In this document: positions 23,301 to 33,366 of the stretch, in pieces
Position numbering within the stretch: position 1 is the first letter of the stretch
How the letters are laid out: each line of letters begins with the position of its first letter
DNA from: Blastomyces gilchristii SLH14081
Taxonomy: Eukaryota > Ascomycota > Eurotiomycetes > Onygenales > Ajellomycetaceae
Direction of reading: 5' to 3'
Length of the DNA stretch: 64,000 bases
NCBI RefSeq assembly: GCF_000003855.2
Contig: NW_003101680.1
Span: 1,312,976-1,376,975 of the forward strand
Notes under the pieces: generated by a model
The model's input: only the letters and a program-made list of their open reading frames with translations
Told to the model about the DNA's origin: nothing
Database searches by the model: none
Program-made: the position numbers and the translations under genes

Positions 23301-24046
23301 CCAGAACCATCATTTCAGCTGCCGCAATGGACATCTGTTGAAGAGCTCAGTTGAAGCTACGCAGAAACTGCGAACAGTCGCGGCAATTCCCGAGCCATCC
23401 TCCCCCACCCCTCGCACTCTTTTTTGACGCCGAGGACGTTTTTCGCGGATGGCTTTTGGCCGATCTACAGCCGGCGCTGGCACCAAGTTCCGTGTTGCAG
23501 GTCCCTTGATACATGCCAAAAAGGTACATACATCCTGCCGTCCTATACATGCTGAAAAAGAACTGGTCCTTGGTCCGCCAGTGTGCTTCCAGCCGGTCAT
23601 CTTGTAGATGGAGCATCTGGAATATGTCAACATGAAGCTGGATTCCAGCAGCAATGCAGCACCTTTTTCACTCTACAACCCCGGTGTCAATGTCACTCTT
23701 CTAGGGGCTGTGTTGAGCTCAAGGTCCTGCATGTCATTGGGCGTGGGGATTGGGTGGGGTTCAAAAACTGTTGAAGCCCAACCTCAGATGTGTGCGCTCG
23801 ACCGTTGACAAAACCATCCCGCACCTGCCATCAAATAGCAAAGGGAGTTTCCGAATCCCCAGTGAGACCACAAGACATCTTTCGCGGTTCGAAGAATAGG
23901 TAAAATGACCCCAGTCATAAATAAGTCACTAGACGCAGCAATCCACGAGTCGGTACGTTGTTTTATTCAGCTTCCCTTACTGTCGATATCTCCCCAGGGT
24001 CCTGTGCCAGACATCGTCCTTATCAACTCGATATATATCTTTACTC

Positions 24047-24098
<52 letters not shown>

Positions 24099-24499
24099 CC
24101 CCTTCTTGAGCAGGTTTTAAAATTTTCCTCGGGGCCCACGGGGTTCTACCGCCCCTTTAACCACAGTCTTTCAAGAGGTTATAGTTCCAACTTGCAAGTA
24201 CAGAATATGACCCGTACATAGCGATAGGAAAGGAGCCATCTTGGACTTGGACTTGAACAGTGCAGTACTTCATCCAGGCCTCGCACCATTTGGAACTGGC
24301 ATCGCTCTTCTCCATTGGATTAAATATAGCCTGGTTTAAGCAAATTAAATGCCAACGAGGCAGTAAACTGGCGACCAAACTCGAGTCGGCAATTTCATTT
24401 CACTTCTAGCTTTTGCTCGCCTCTTGTCTCCGATCCATTCGGGCTGCTCGTGGAAAGGGGATATTCGATTTTCCCAATTTAAATAACAGACAAGCGATC
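20379..24499. other. Non-coding region of about 4 kb
   Basis: No supported gene. A 154-codon minus frame (22287-22751) and a 114-codon minus frame (23310-23654) have no recognisable motif and no splice partners. The segment has TACTCCGTA-type words at 20862 and 22470, a GAA run near 21297-21325 and a 48-T run at 24051-24098. The last 400 bp should be the promoter and leader of the zinc-cluster gene. Confidence 0.5.
24051..24098. repeat. 48-bp poly(T) tract
   Basis: Forty-eight consecutive T residues, about 400 bp upstream of the zinc-cluster gene start. It could be a promoter poly(dA:dT) element or the tail of an old retroposed copy, but I see no element body next to it. Length in the assembly may be unreliable. 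Confidence 0.9.
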
Positions 24500-26092
24500 A
24501 TGGGAAGCGGATTAAACGCCAACTTTACCCCAAACCCGACAACAGAAGCACACTCTCACTGGAATGAATTTATCCATGGCTCACGGTACCAAGATGTGTT
24601 TGAATTGTCATATGGTGGACATCACAGCAATAATTCCGACCTCCCTCAGCCGGATGGATCCCTACTGCCTTTGGATGCTCACGATTTCGGCGTTGAACAA
24701 AACCTCATGACACCCAACGATGGATCCTTCTCAACCATGCCTCAAATGTCCCCTGACAGTTGGAGAGCACCCTCCAATCCAATCTCATCTCCCATGGCTG
24801 AATGGTCCAATTACACAGCCCGCCGTTCTCAAATGTCCCCTGACAGTTGGAGAGCACCCTTCAATCCAATGTCACTTCCCATGAGTGAATTGGCTGATCA
24901 CACAGACTGCCGTTCTCAAATGTCCCCTGACAGTTGGAGAGCACCCTCAAATCCAATCTCATCTCCCATGGCTGAATCGTCCAATTACACAGGAAACGCA
25001 ATGAACAGTTTTTCTCAGACGGAGTTGCCTCTATATCCTTATTCAAACATGATTGAACCAGGCAATCAGACCATATTACCTAGGCAAAGAACTCAAGCAG
25101 GCCATCCGCATGGCGCTGGGCTAGACCGCGACTGCTCGACCCCTTGTCGGACTGGCAACATAGACCCCTCGAAACCCAGAGGAATATGGAAACAAAAAAC
25201 ATCAAGCAGAAAAGGATTTTCAAATAATTTGCCTTCCAATCATTTTCAGCCACCACTTCCAAAGACTGGGCCCCAGTCCCAGCAAGTTACAGGGCCTTTC
25301 ATAGAGTATGCATTCCATGCATGCTCTGGAGAACCTGCAACAGCGGGAGCAAAAAAAAGGCGCAGAACTAAAATGGAAAAGAGGGAAACAGCACAAATCC
25401 GGAAACTTGGTGGTGCTTGCGGAGCGTGTCGAAGAAAACACCGCCGAGTATGTCCTCAACCATCCCCCCAGAAGGCTAGCATCTTCGCTAAACTAATGTT
25501 GGTATTTCATTTAGTGCAGTGTTGAGCATCACCAACGGACCGACAGGCTATCGGCACAGAGTGCCATAAGTAATTATCTTATCTCCATATCTTGGTGGAA
25601 TAACTTGGCCTAACAGCTTAATAGGAGGTTATTCAGCGAGTCCTTGTTCAAGGTATGTAAAGCCGGTGCCTAATTCTCGGCATGCTAATTCCGCGCGCTT
25701 CCACCTTACTCACTATTGAGAGGTCCATCAGAGCAACCACTGCGTCAACACAACACGACAAGGGAGATGTGGTAACACCATCCGACCTTGCGCCCATTAT
25801 ATACGTCATAGAAGAGGTTGGAACCCATTCCAGTAAAGTCACGATTAACCAGTGGCTAGTGTGTCAAGTATGGATTATGTGACTAACGGATTTTCTTCTT
25901 TCTCAATAGGGGTACAAAGAACAAGATGCACGCAATGACAATGGCGAGAATCCGCAATCACACCCGCTGATTCTTCCCGAAACAGAAACCATCTTTGGCA
26001 TCGCGAGTGAATATTATGATCCAGATATGGACCGCTGGTTGGCCGACTACCAGAACGCAGGGAACTTCGCCAACTTTGAGGAATCACATTAA
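24500..26092 (+). CDS. Zinc-cluster-like putative transcription factor with three tandem 29-residue repeats
   Basis: Five exons can be joined in frame: 24500-25447, 25515-25569, 25625-25652, 25723-25867 and 25910-26092, giving 452 residues. Exon 1 begins MGSGLNANFTPNP and contains three 87-bp direct repeats (starting 24743, 24830 and 24917), each encoding QMSPDSWRAP plus a variable tail. It ends in a basic segment KKRRRTKMEKRE, then RKLGGACGACRRKHRR; the first splice supplies the third cysteine to make C-x2-C-x6-C, the first half of a fungal Zn2Cys6 cluster. I do not see an ordinary second half, only a later Cys pair, so zinc binding may be atypical. The C-terminal exon (TETIFGIASEYYDPDMDRW..) is acidic and aromatic, as in activation regions. 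Exons 1, 4 and 5 look solid; exons 2-3 are my best path. An in-frame upstream start at 24413 is less likely. Confidence 0.65.
24743..25003 (+). repeat. Three tandem 87-bp in-frame coding repeats
   Basis: Three head-to-tail copies with a period of exactly 87 bp (29 codons) lie inside exon 1 of the zinc-cluster gene. The first 30 bp of each (CAAATGTCCCCTGACAGTTG and the next ten bases) is identical, while the rest varies, so recent duplication or gene conversion is likely. Confidence 0.92.
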
Positions 26093-26613
26093 ACGGCACC
26101 TATCGCTCTCTGCAACGAATTTCGAAGGTTCAGACCATGCCTTGGCCAACAGCTTTTGCCGATTTAATTGGCAACAAGATTTGTTAAACTTGGGAGATAA
26201 GCCCATGACGGCCGGCAATATACCAAAAAACGCTGAAATACATCATTTCTCGTCGTTTGAAGCATGGAGTTGTATAACCCGTATACGTAATGTCTGGGAT
26301 TTAGGCGTATATATTCGGGGAGAATTTCATTCTCAGGGTAGGCGTTAAGATATGTTACAGACGGCTTATTTTGTTGCTCAGAAACTTCAAAGCACCAATC
26401 ATCTGCATCGGGTACGGTGGCGAGTTTTCTTCTTCGGGTAACCAAGGGCAATTTGGAAATGGCATTCTGGGTGGAACATTTTGTATACAGATCTATGGTA
26501 TCTTGTCTTTTCGTTTTAGTATTAGATTTCCCAAGGACGCCAGGTAGACAGACGGACGGCAACGCCCTACCTACCATATATTAATATTTAATTCATGTCA
26601 TATCTCAATATTG
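26093..26613. other. Convergent 3'-3' intergenic region
   Basis: This lies between the stop of the zinc-cluster gene and the stop of the minus-strand MIM2-like gene. A 137-codon minus frame (26164-26577) has no recognisable motif and is probably chance. It presumably holds two 3' untranslated regions. Confidence 0.5.
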
Positions 26614-27146
26614 TCACAACGAAGCCGCAGTTTCGATAACTCCAGCGCCGCGGGCAACGGCTTTATTCTGCACCACAATCTCAACCGGGTATTTCCATTC
26701 CATCATTTTTGCCCATCCTGCTCAAGGAGCGAGAGTTAGTTAATATCAGAAAGAACGAAATAAGCTTGAATTCTTTCCATTCACGCTTCCCACAGCGTGA
26801 AGAGTGACGAAAGGTACAGCAACTATATGTATCCCATTGCCAACGTACCCCAATAAGCACACTTTCTTCCAAGGAATTTGCCAGCAAACGGTATAATCAC
26901 CATAGTCAGAAGCAACTCCAGCTGTTGTATACTTTCTTTCCACTCCCTCTCTGCATCTGACTCGTCATCCCCATCGCTGAAGTCCCCCTCGAGGGAGGAA
27001 TCAGATGCGGAAACTGACGGTAAGGAGGCAACTTCATCATCATCCGACAATGAATTTAGCCGTGACGCTAACAAGTACGATGAAGCTAAAGGGGAGGGAG
27101 AATGAGAGGAAGGGAAATCGGAAGACGTCGGCGGCGACGATGACAT
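26614..27146 (-). CDS. MIM2: MIM2-like mitochondrial outer-membrane import protein
   Basis: Two exons, 26849-27146 and 26614-26717, join in frame (GTACGT..CAG) to give 133 residues. The N-terminal two thirds is Ser/Asp/Glu-rich and cytosolic in type. It is followed by REWKESIQQLELLLTMVI, then IPFAGKFLGRKCAYWGW and a tail MMEWKYPVEIVV. One short hydrophobic segment (LELLLTMVIIPFAGKFLG) preceded by an acidic cytosolic region is the plan of Mim2, partner of Mim1 in the MIM complex that inserts alpha-helical proteins into the mitochondrial outer membrane. The assignment rests on this segment as I remember it; the N-terminus is not diagnostic. It shares a 467-bp promoter with eIF2 beta. Confidence 0.65.
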
Positions 27147-27613
27147 GATGATGGAGGTAATTGGCAGAGTTGGCCAGAATCGATCGGTAGGTAGGTTAAA
27201 CAGCGTGGATTACGGCGTGAGGGTGAGAGGGAGCGGTATTGCACCGCAGTTATATCGACAAGAGCATTCAGCCAACCTTGATGACTTCTCGAGGCAGGCT
27301 TTTGCGGGCAGATATCAATTTTCGTAACACCCTTGGATATCAACCTGGTCGCCGCAAGTAAGCAAGTTACCGATCTGAGTTCTTTGGGCGATGATGCCAA
27401 GTCATCTTGACCACGTGAGAGTAATGAGTCACGTGGTTGCGGATTTTTTGGGTAATCCGATCTGTGAGTCGCCTCTGGCCGCGATGAACTCAATAGCATC
27501 AAAGGCTTTCCTGATATACCAGACGTCTTAATAAAACTTACGCTTTCCCTGCGACTTATAACTATCTCGTCTACGCTCCAACTCTTTGTTGCGGACTTTC
27601 GAAGACGATCACC
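27147..27613. promoter_or_regulatory. Shared divergent promoter of MIM2-like and eIF2 beta genes with CACGTG dyad
   Basis: The 467 bp between two divergent start codons contain CACGTG at 27412-27417 and 27430-27435. Together with flanks they form an inverted repeat CCACGTGA / TCACGTGG separated by 10 bp. CACGTG is the core site of Cbf1/Pho4-type bHLH factors. A pyrimidine-rich leader precedes the eIF2 beta start. Confidence 0.6.
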
Positions 27614-28853
27614 ATGGCTGACACGGTATGTCCCATCCCGCTATTTTTGCCGATTACGCCTCCCACATTGATTTCCTCACCACATTTGTTGCAGCTTCAT
27701 ATCATATCTTCTCCAGCCCAGCTGAGGATAATTTTCCAACTCCCCGCTGAAGCTAGTTCTTCATCGCAATATAGTCGCGAGCGCTAACTGCTTTTGCTGT
27801 GAAGGACGCTCCCGTTGTCGAAAAGAAGCACAGAAAATCTGTTGCGTTCAGCGAAGGGACCACAATCATGGATGCGAACGGGGCAATCTCTGAGGCTGGT
27901 CATGCCGATGACAAGACTACTGCTGAAAAGCACACTGCTGGTAAGTCATTGTATACTCAGCACGTAACCTGTCCCATTTTACTAATCATGTAACTCGCGC
28001 AAACAGCCTCCCCGGACAAGGAAGTGGACGAAGTAACTGAACTTCTTAAGGGTCTTTCGAAAAAGAAGAAGACAAAGAAAACGAAAGATGCGGATGCGGA
28101 GCCTAGTGCGGACGGCGAGTTCGACCCCTCGATGATGAAGAAGAAAAAGAAGAGCAGCAAAAAGGCCGCAGACGGTGACTTCGAAGCCAAACTTGCGGAG
28201 GCGGGGCTGGCTAGTGAGGAAGCCGCCCCAGAGGAGAAACCTTCGACTGAAGAAATCGTCAGCGATATCGAGCACGGCAGAGGTATCTGGGCCCACGGTG
28301 CTACACAACCCATTCCATATAACCTACTCGTCACTCGATTTTTCACCTTAATTCACAGCCATCATCCCGATATCCTCTCAAGCGGTTCCAAATCCTATAA
28401 GATTCCTCCGCCTCAGTGTCTGCGTGAAGGTAACCGGAGAACTATCTTTGCCAATATCACCGATATCTGCAAACGGATGAAGCGGTCGGAGGATCACGTT
28501 ATGCAGTTCCTGTTCGCTGAGTTGGTCACGAGTGGCAGCGTGGACGGAAGCAGGAGATTGGTTATCAAGGGTCGTTTCCAGCAGAAACAAATTGAGAACG
28601 TGCTGCGAAGATATATCGGTGAGTGGACGTAAATCTTTTGGCACCTCGTTAAAATAATTATTTTTACTAACAAGATTTCTCAGTCGAATACGTCACTTGC
28701 AAGACGTGTCGTAGCCCAGACACGGAACTCAACAAGGGAGAGAACCGTCTTTATTTCGTTACATGCAATTCCTGCGGTAGTAGGCGCTCAGTCACTGCGA
28801 TCAAGACAGGTTTCCGTGGCCAGGTCGGAAGACGGAAGAAGCAGCAGGGCTAA
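27614..28853 (+). CDS. SUI3: Translation initiation factor eIF2 subunit beta
   Basis: Four exons (27614-27625, 27805-27940, 28007-28618, 28684-28853) join in frame to 309 residues. The N-terminus has two lysine blocks ([10 protein letters not shown] and [10 protein letters not shown]), the K-boxes that bind the eIF5 and eIF2B W2 domains. The core contains [20 protein letters not shown] and [14 protein letters not shown], typical of the eIF2 beta/eIF5 fold. The C-terminal C2-C2 zinc ribbon is CKTC..CNSC, followed by the usual basic end. In the eIF2 complex it helps bring Met-tRNAi to the 40S subunit. The animal and yeast proteins have three K-boxes; I count two clear ones. The first coding exon is just 12 nt (MADT), so automatic models may miss it. 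Identity is certain. Confidence 0.96.
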
Positions 28854-31800
28854 AACGTGCAAACTTATTTCGGCGTCCACATCTATGGTTCGCAATGGCA
28901 TGTTCTTCTTTATTAACCTAGCACAATACACACTTCTCACGACTCGATCGAGTTTATTCTCTCCCCCACCCCCATACTGCTTCCTTTAACGACTTCTTTT
29001 GTCGTTGATTCCCTGTTCGTTTCTTTCCATTAAGGAAGACACGAGCATTACCCCCCCCCCCCCGTCCCTTTATCTTTCTAGCTTCTCCCATAAATTGACC
29101 CCCTAGAAGAAGCGTGATCCTATGAACTACCGCCATCATCATTGACGTGTTTTATTGCGGTTGTCTTTTCAATTCCTTTTTATTCCCTTCGGTCCTCGCG
29201 GTTCGAGCTTTGTATGTTTTCTCCCTGCATAATGTACATGTATGCGTCTTATGGAATTGGGCTACTTTAGAAGGGGGGGGGAAATGGTAAGGGGGAAGGA
29301 AGACGTATGTGGGGGGAAAAAAGGAGAGGGGCAAAACGAAAAATGATCCTAGATTGAGAAATTTTAAATGAAAAATACGATTGATATTGCTTCGAAGTAT
29401 CTCCAAGGGCTCGAAAAACAGTAATTACGTGAGCAGCTATCGCAAACTCCAGTGACAATGGGTGGAGGGCGGAAAACAGCGCCCTGGCGCCTGATGTAGG
29501 TATTCCTCCCGCACAAGCGAGGAGAAAAGGACTAACCTGGGGGTTATTGTCCTCAGATGTAATCGTGCTGCGTGGCGCAGGGTCGGGTCAGGGATGTTTC
29601 GTACCCCCAATTTAACAGGCACTGGCCATCAAAGTCATTATTTTATAAGATATAGGCCATATGATATGTATTCCCCGTCCACAGGGATCGGGAATTAGCC
29701 CTCGAGCAACCGGATGCGACTCTGCTAAACGTCCGGTCCGATCCCGAAGCGTTGCACGGCCCCGCCTTCGCTCGCTTCCTCTGCGTTGTTCAAGGAACCG
29801 ATGGACGGCCCTCCCTCCCTCTAGAATAATGCGTTGTCTCTATGCAGGCACAGCTCCCAGCATTGGCTTCAGCGGCTCCCGATGTTTAATATTGCGCGGG
29901 ATGGGAGCGGGAGAAACATGCTTTTTAGATCACGCAAAGCCCCCTATGTCTTTCATGTTTCATCACTTTCCCGAACGCGACCGGGAGACTCAGTTTCGCC
30001 GGATGTCGGTCGTTAGAATCTCAAGGGACACCGGGGCGTGCGTGTTTTACCGGTCTTCACTGCAGTCCCTACAATTGATTTAAATTTTTGTCCGATTTCC
30101 GACGCTTAAAGTCTGAACATATTGTTCCAAACCTTCCGGGATGGGTAGCCCTGCCTGCCACGTTGCTACCCTGCTGCTGTTGAAACCTTTCGCATGCTTT
30201 CCGGATATTCAGGAACCATCCACAGATCTGAATGGTCAAAGTGTGGATCCTTGTCGGGTTGGAAAAGTTTCCAATGTAGTACCCAGATATGTCTGATCTT
30301 GTTGGCTGGGGTTACTCAGGGGCAATGTAAACTGTCCCACATATCCTTCTTACATGTACTGTACGGAGTACATCACGCCATGGAGGAAAGCCCATGTTGG
30401 CAAACCAGAAAGAAGTGCTGGTGGTGGTCAAACATGGCTGGTCGTAGGAGAGCTTGGATGGCCAGCAGCGCGGAAGATTTGTAAAATGTCATGAGATGCC
30501 GTCCTGGGCGCTAGTCCGCGAAATGGGAAAGAAAGGGCTGGAAACTTGGAAGCTGATATGGCGGCATTCACAATAGGAACCGCGAGGAAGCTGGGTAAAA
30601 CATCAGCGAGAACGAAATTGTGCGAAGTACTTCACTCCCGTATTCTCATGAGAAATGGACGACGACTAAATCGAAACAAGGACGGGCCGAAGATCTAGGC
30701 TCGTCTTTTGGCTATCGCGCTCGAGCTATCATACATAAATAGTGTATAAATTAGAACTTCCCTCCTAGGATGGCATTTGCATGACGCTTGTATTTCGCCA
30801 CGCGTACACAACACAGTACACACCGTCAGGAGGCTTCAAAGCGAAAGAAAGAAAGAAAAAAGCCCGAAAACGATGTTCCACATCCCAAGATCCATAACTA
30901 CAGGGAGAGAGAGGTGAGTTGAGAAACAAGATGTCGTGGCGGGCCGACGAGCGGGCCAGCCACATCTAGCCATTGCCAACCATATTACCAAGTTGGCCGT
31001 GTTTCACGATTGGCTAGGAAAGAATAGGGCGGCTCAACTTCTGTATCTATATCTATTGGCGGAGATCTAGAGCGGTAAGATTAGCTCGAGAATAGTAGGG
31101 GGGGGGCGTGCGTGCTCCCATACATACTGTATATACATACACCCCTTGTGGCCGTGGGACAGGGACGGCCTGGATATCATGCACTGGGCCAACGCTCATG
31201 CGGCTCGATGTCCGGGAGATCTCTATCCGACTATTCTGGATTCTAGACAGTAGCAGTAAAAAAAACCCTTTTGCCGGCTCACGCATTTGCGGCATTGGTT
31301 CCCACGCCGACGTCTTCAGCGTTCAACGCACGTGGCGGAATACAATTCTCGCTTTGCTGCTTCCGAGTAGTCGCCACTGTTTCTCCTGGTTCGGTTGATA
31401 CGTTGGCATGTGATGTATGTTGTTGAGACGGTGAAGCTGGTTGTTGCAATTGCAGCCAATTCTGTGCCAGCTGTTGAAACCATCGGTTCTTTTTTTTTAT
31501 TTTTACTTTTTTACTTTTTTTCTTTTTAAACCTTTCTTTACACAGGCGCAAATCCAGTACTATCTGTGCTTGTTTTGGAGAGCGTGGCGTTTTATCACCT
31601 GCTGCGCATTGGTTTCCCGCGGCGCCGTCCTCTACTACCTATTTTGAATTGAAGACCAATCAATCACCTGAAAAAATTTAAGTGAGACTTACGCATCTTT
31701 TGGTATGACTTTGACATTCAGAAATGGCCGGCCTACAACACAGGTACGTTCGCTCTCTTGGGATTGTTATGGTGTGACACAGTTTCCCTTCAAAGTCACT

Positions 31801-32201
31801 CACTAGCTTAGCCCAGGAACGATAGGTTCAGGTGTCCAGATAAAATGCCATCCCACCGCTCTGGTGGGGCAAGCCAGGAAAAGAAAAGCAAATGAAACAA
31901 CTATCGACGGAAGGAAAATGTTACTGGATACAAAATGATCCTACGTTGAGGTGGGAAACGAGGTCACATAAGATAAACAGTTGATATAGACTCAAGGAAT
32001 TCTTACTTCTCTGCCCTTCAGGAAATGCAATTAAATTAAAAATTATCCGAAAATATAGATAGTTCCATCGTGAACAATGGCAGAACGTTGGATCGAAACA
32101 GAAATTGTGTGCAAGGAGAAGGAGTAAAATCGCGGCGAAAATTGGTTGCGGTAAATTCAGCCACACTCGCCCATGCCAAAGATATATGTATTTACCTATC
32201 T
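28854..32201. other. Non-coding region of about 3.3 kb
   Basis: Begins with the eIF2 beta 3' untranslated region and a 12-C run near 29051. Several short frames (for example 29661-30083 plus) show no motif. TACGGAGTA occurs at 30362 next to an ACATGTAC word; G-runs occur near 29272 and 31098. The part just before 32202 is the 3' flank of tyrosinase. No gene supported. Confidence 0.5.
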
Positions 32202-33366
32202 CTAATAATCGTAGCGGTAGCAGAAGGGTACTCCACCAATGGTCGCTCCACCGAGGGTGTCCAGGATTTGCCGGATTCTAACATCGGGTCGGATGCCATC
32301 CATGGAGATAATAGTATCCAACGTCAGTGGCCTACCCCGGTAGTCGTTGCCGTTGATTGTCGTCCAGCGTGGACGTGCCTCGTTTTGCCAGACACGGAAA
32401 TTTCTGTCAATAAATGCGTGGTGCATGAAGAAGAGAGGGTCGCTAGGGCTGGCAGCGACGTCCATCATAACGCTGCCAATACCGTTATGGCCATAAGCGT
32501 GTGGACTGTGAAGACCTCTGTTAGCTTCTATGAAACCTCTCATTTTGAACTAATGTTTGAGATAAAACATTCAAAAGAGGGACTCACCCAGTTTCAGCGC
32601 AGCTGTGCATGGCTGCGTAGTTGGTTCGTCGGTTGCACGCAATGACGAAATCATTGTTGCATTGCCGTGTCTGGTTCTCGTCAACGGCACGCGCGAGGCA
32701 GTGGGGCCTGTTGGACATGCCTGGGCCGATATTGCAAGTGAGGCCAGCAAAAATACCATCAGTGATGCAGACGCCCTGTCCATTGCGAGGACCTGGGAGA
32801 GAGCCAAAGTAATCGTTGGTGAACAATGGTGCTTGGGCAAATCGACCAGCGTCTCTAGTCTCGTCCCACCAGGGCATAGGTCTATCAAGGCCGCACTCAT
32901 CCCTCAAAACCTGCTCGAAAGTCCACACGAAGTAACGGTGCCACAAAAGGAACAGGTCATTGCCGTGGATCTGCTCGAGCTTTTGCTGATGGAGGCGGGC
33001 AAAGTCCTCGTAGCGATTTCTTGCATATTGGAATCTACCTGACGGTGGGCGGTCCATCAAGCACCTTACAGCCCTCAAAAATGCCATACGATCGTTGTGT
33101 GAGGCGCGGCGCCATTCAAGGCGCATGTCCGTCCTGCCGACGCAAGCTGCGCCAAATGTTGAGAAGGTTGGCTCATTGGGCTTTTGCTTTGGTGCAGGGC
33201 GGATCAGTTTTCCGATAAGATCCTTTCCCTGCTTAACATCTTCGAGAGAGATGGTGTGGAATTTGCCGAACGACGATAGGGGAAGGTTTGGACTCAGGTC
33301 GGCAAAAATATCCTTCACTGCCGCAGAGGCCAGTGAGGCGCCTAGAAGCAGTAGTGTCCACCGCAT
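32202..33366 (-). CDS. Secreted tyrosinase (short, lid-less type)
   Basis: Two exons, 32588-33366 and 32202-32538, give 371 residues with a 49-nt intron (GTGAGT..GAG). A signal peptide (MRWTLLLLGASLASA) starts the protein. The CuA site is H126 (RLHQQ), H134 (QIHGN) and H143 (LWHRYF). The CuB site is H273-x3-H277 (HAYGHNGIG) and the FFMHH pair near 299-300. These are the six copper ligands of type-3 copper phenol oxidases, which turn monophenols and catechols into o-quinones, feeding melanin or phenolic cross-links. The chain stops about 70 residues after CuB, so it lacks the C-terminal lid domain found in long fungal tyrosinases, and should not need proteolytic activation. Many Cys residues (C75, C102, C158, C200, C211) fit an extracellular enzyme. 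It is isolated from other pigment or secondary-metabolism genes in this window. Confidence 0.9.

Noticed and set aside
26164..26577. 137-codon minus-strand frame between the zinc-cluster and MIM2-like genes
   Set aside because: It overlaps probable 3' untranslated DNA and shows no recognisable fold or family signature.
32070..33042. Plus-strand frames of 191 and 145 codons
   Set aside because: Both lie antisense to tyrosinase exons, which carry clear copper-site motifs and a signal peptide.
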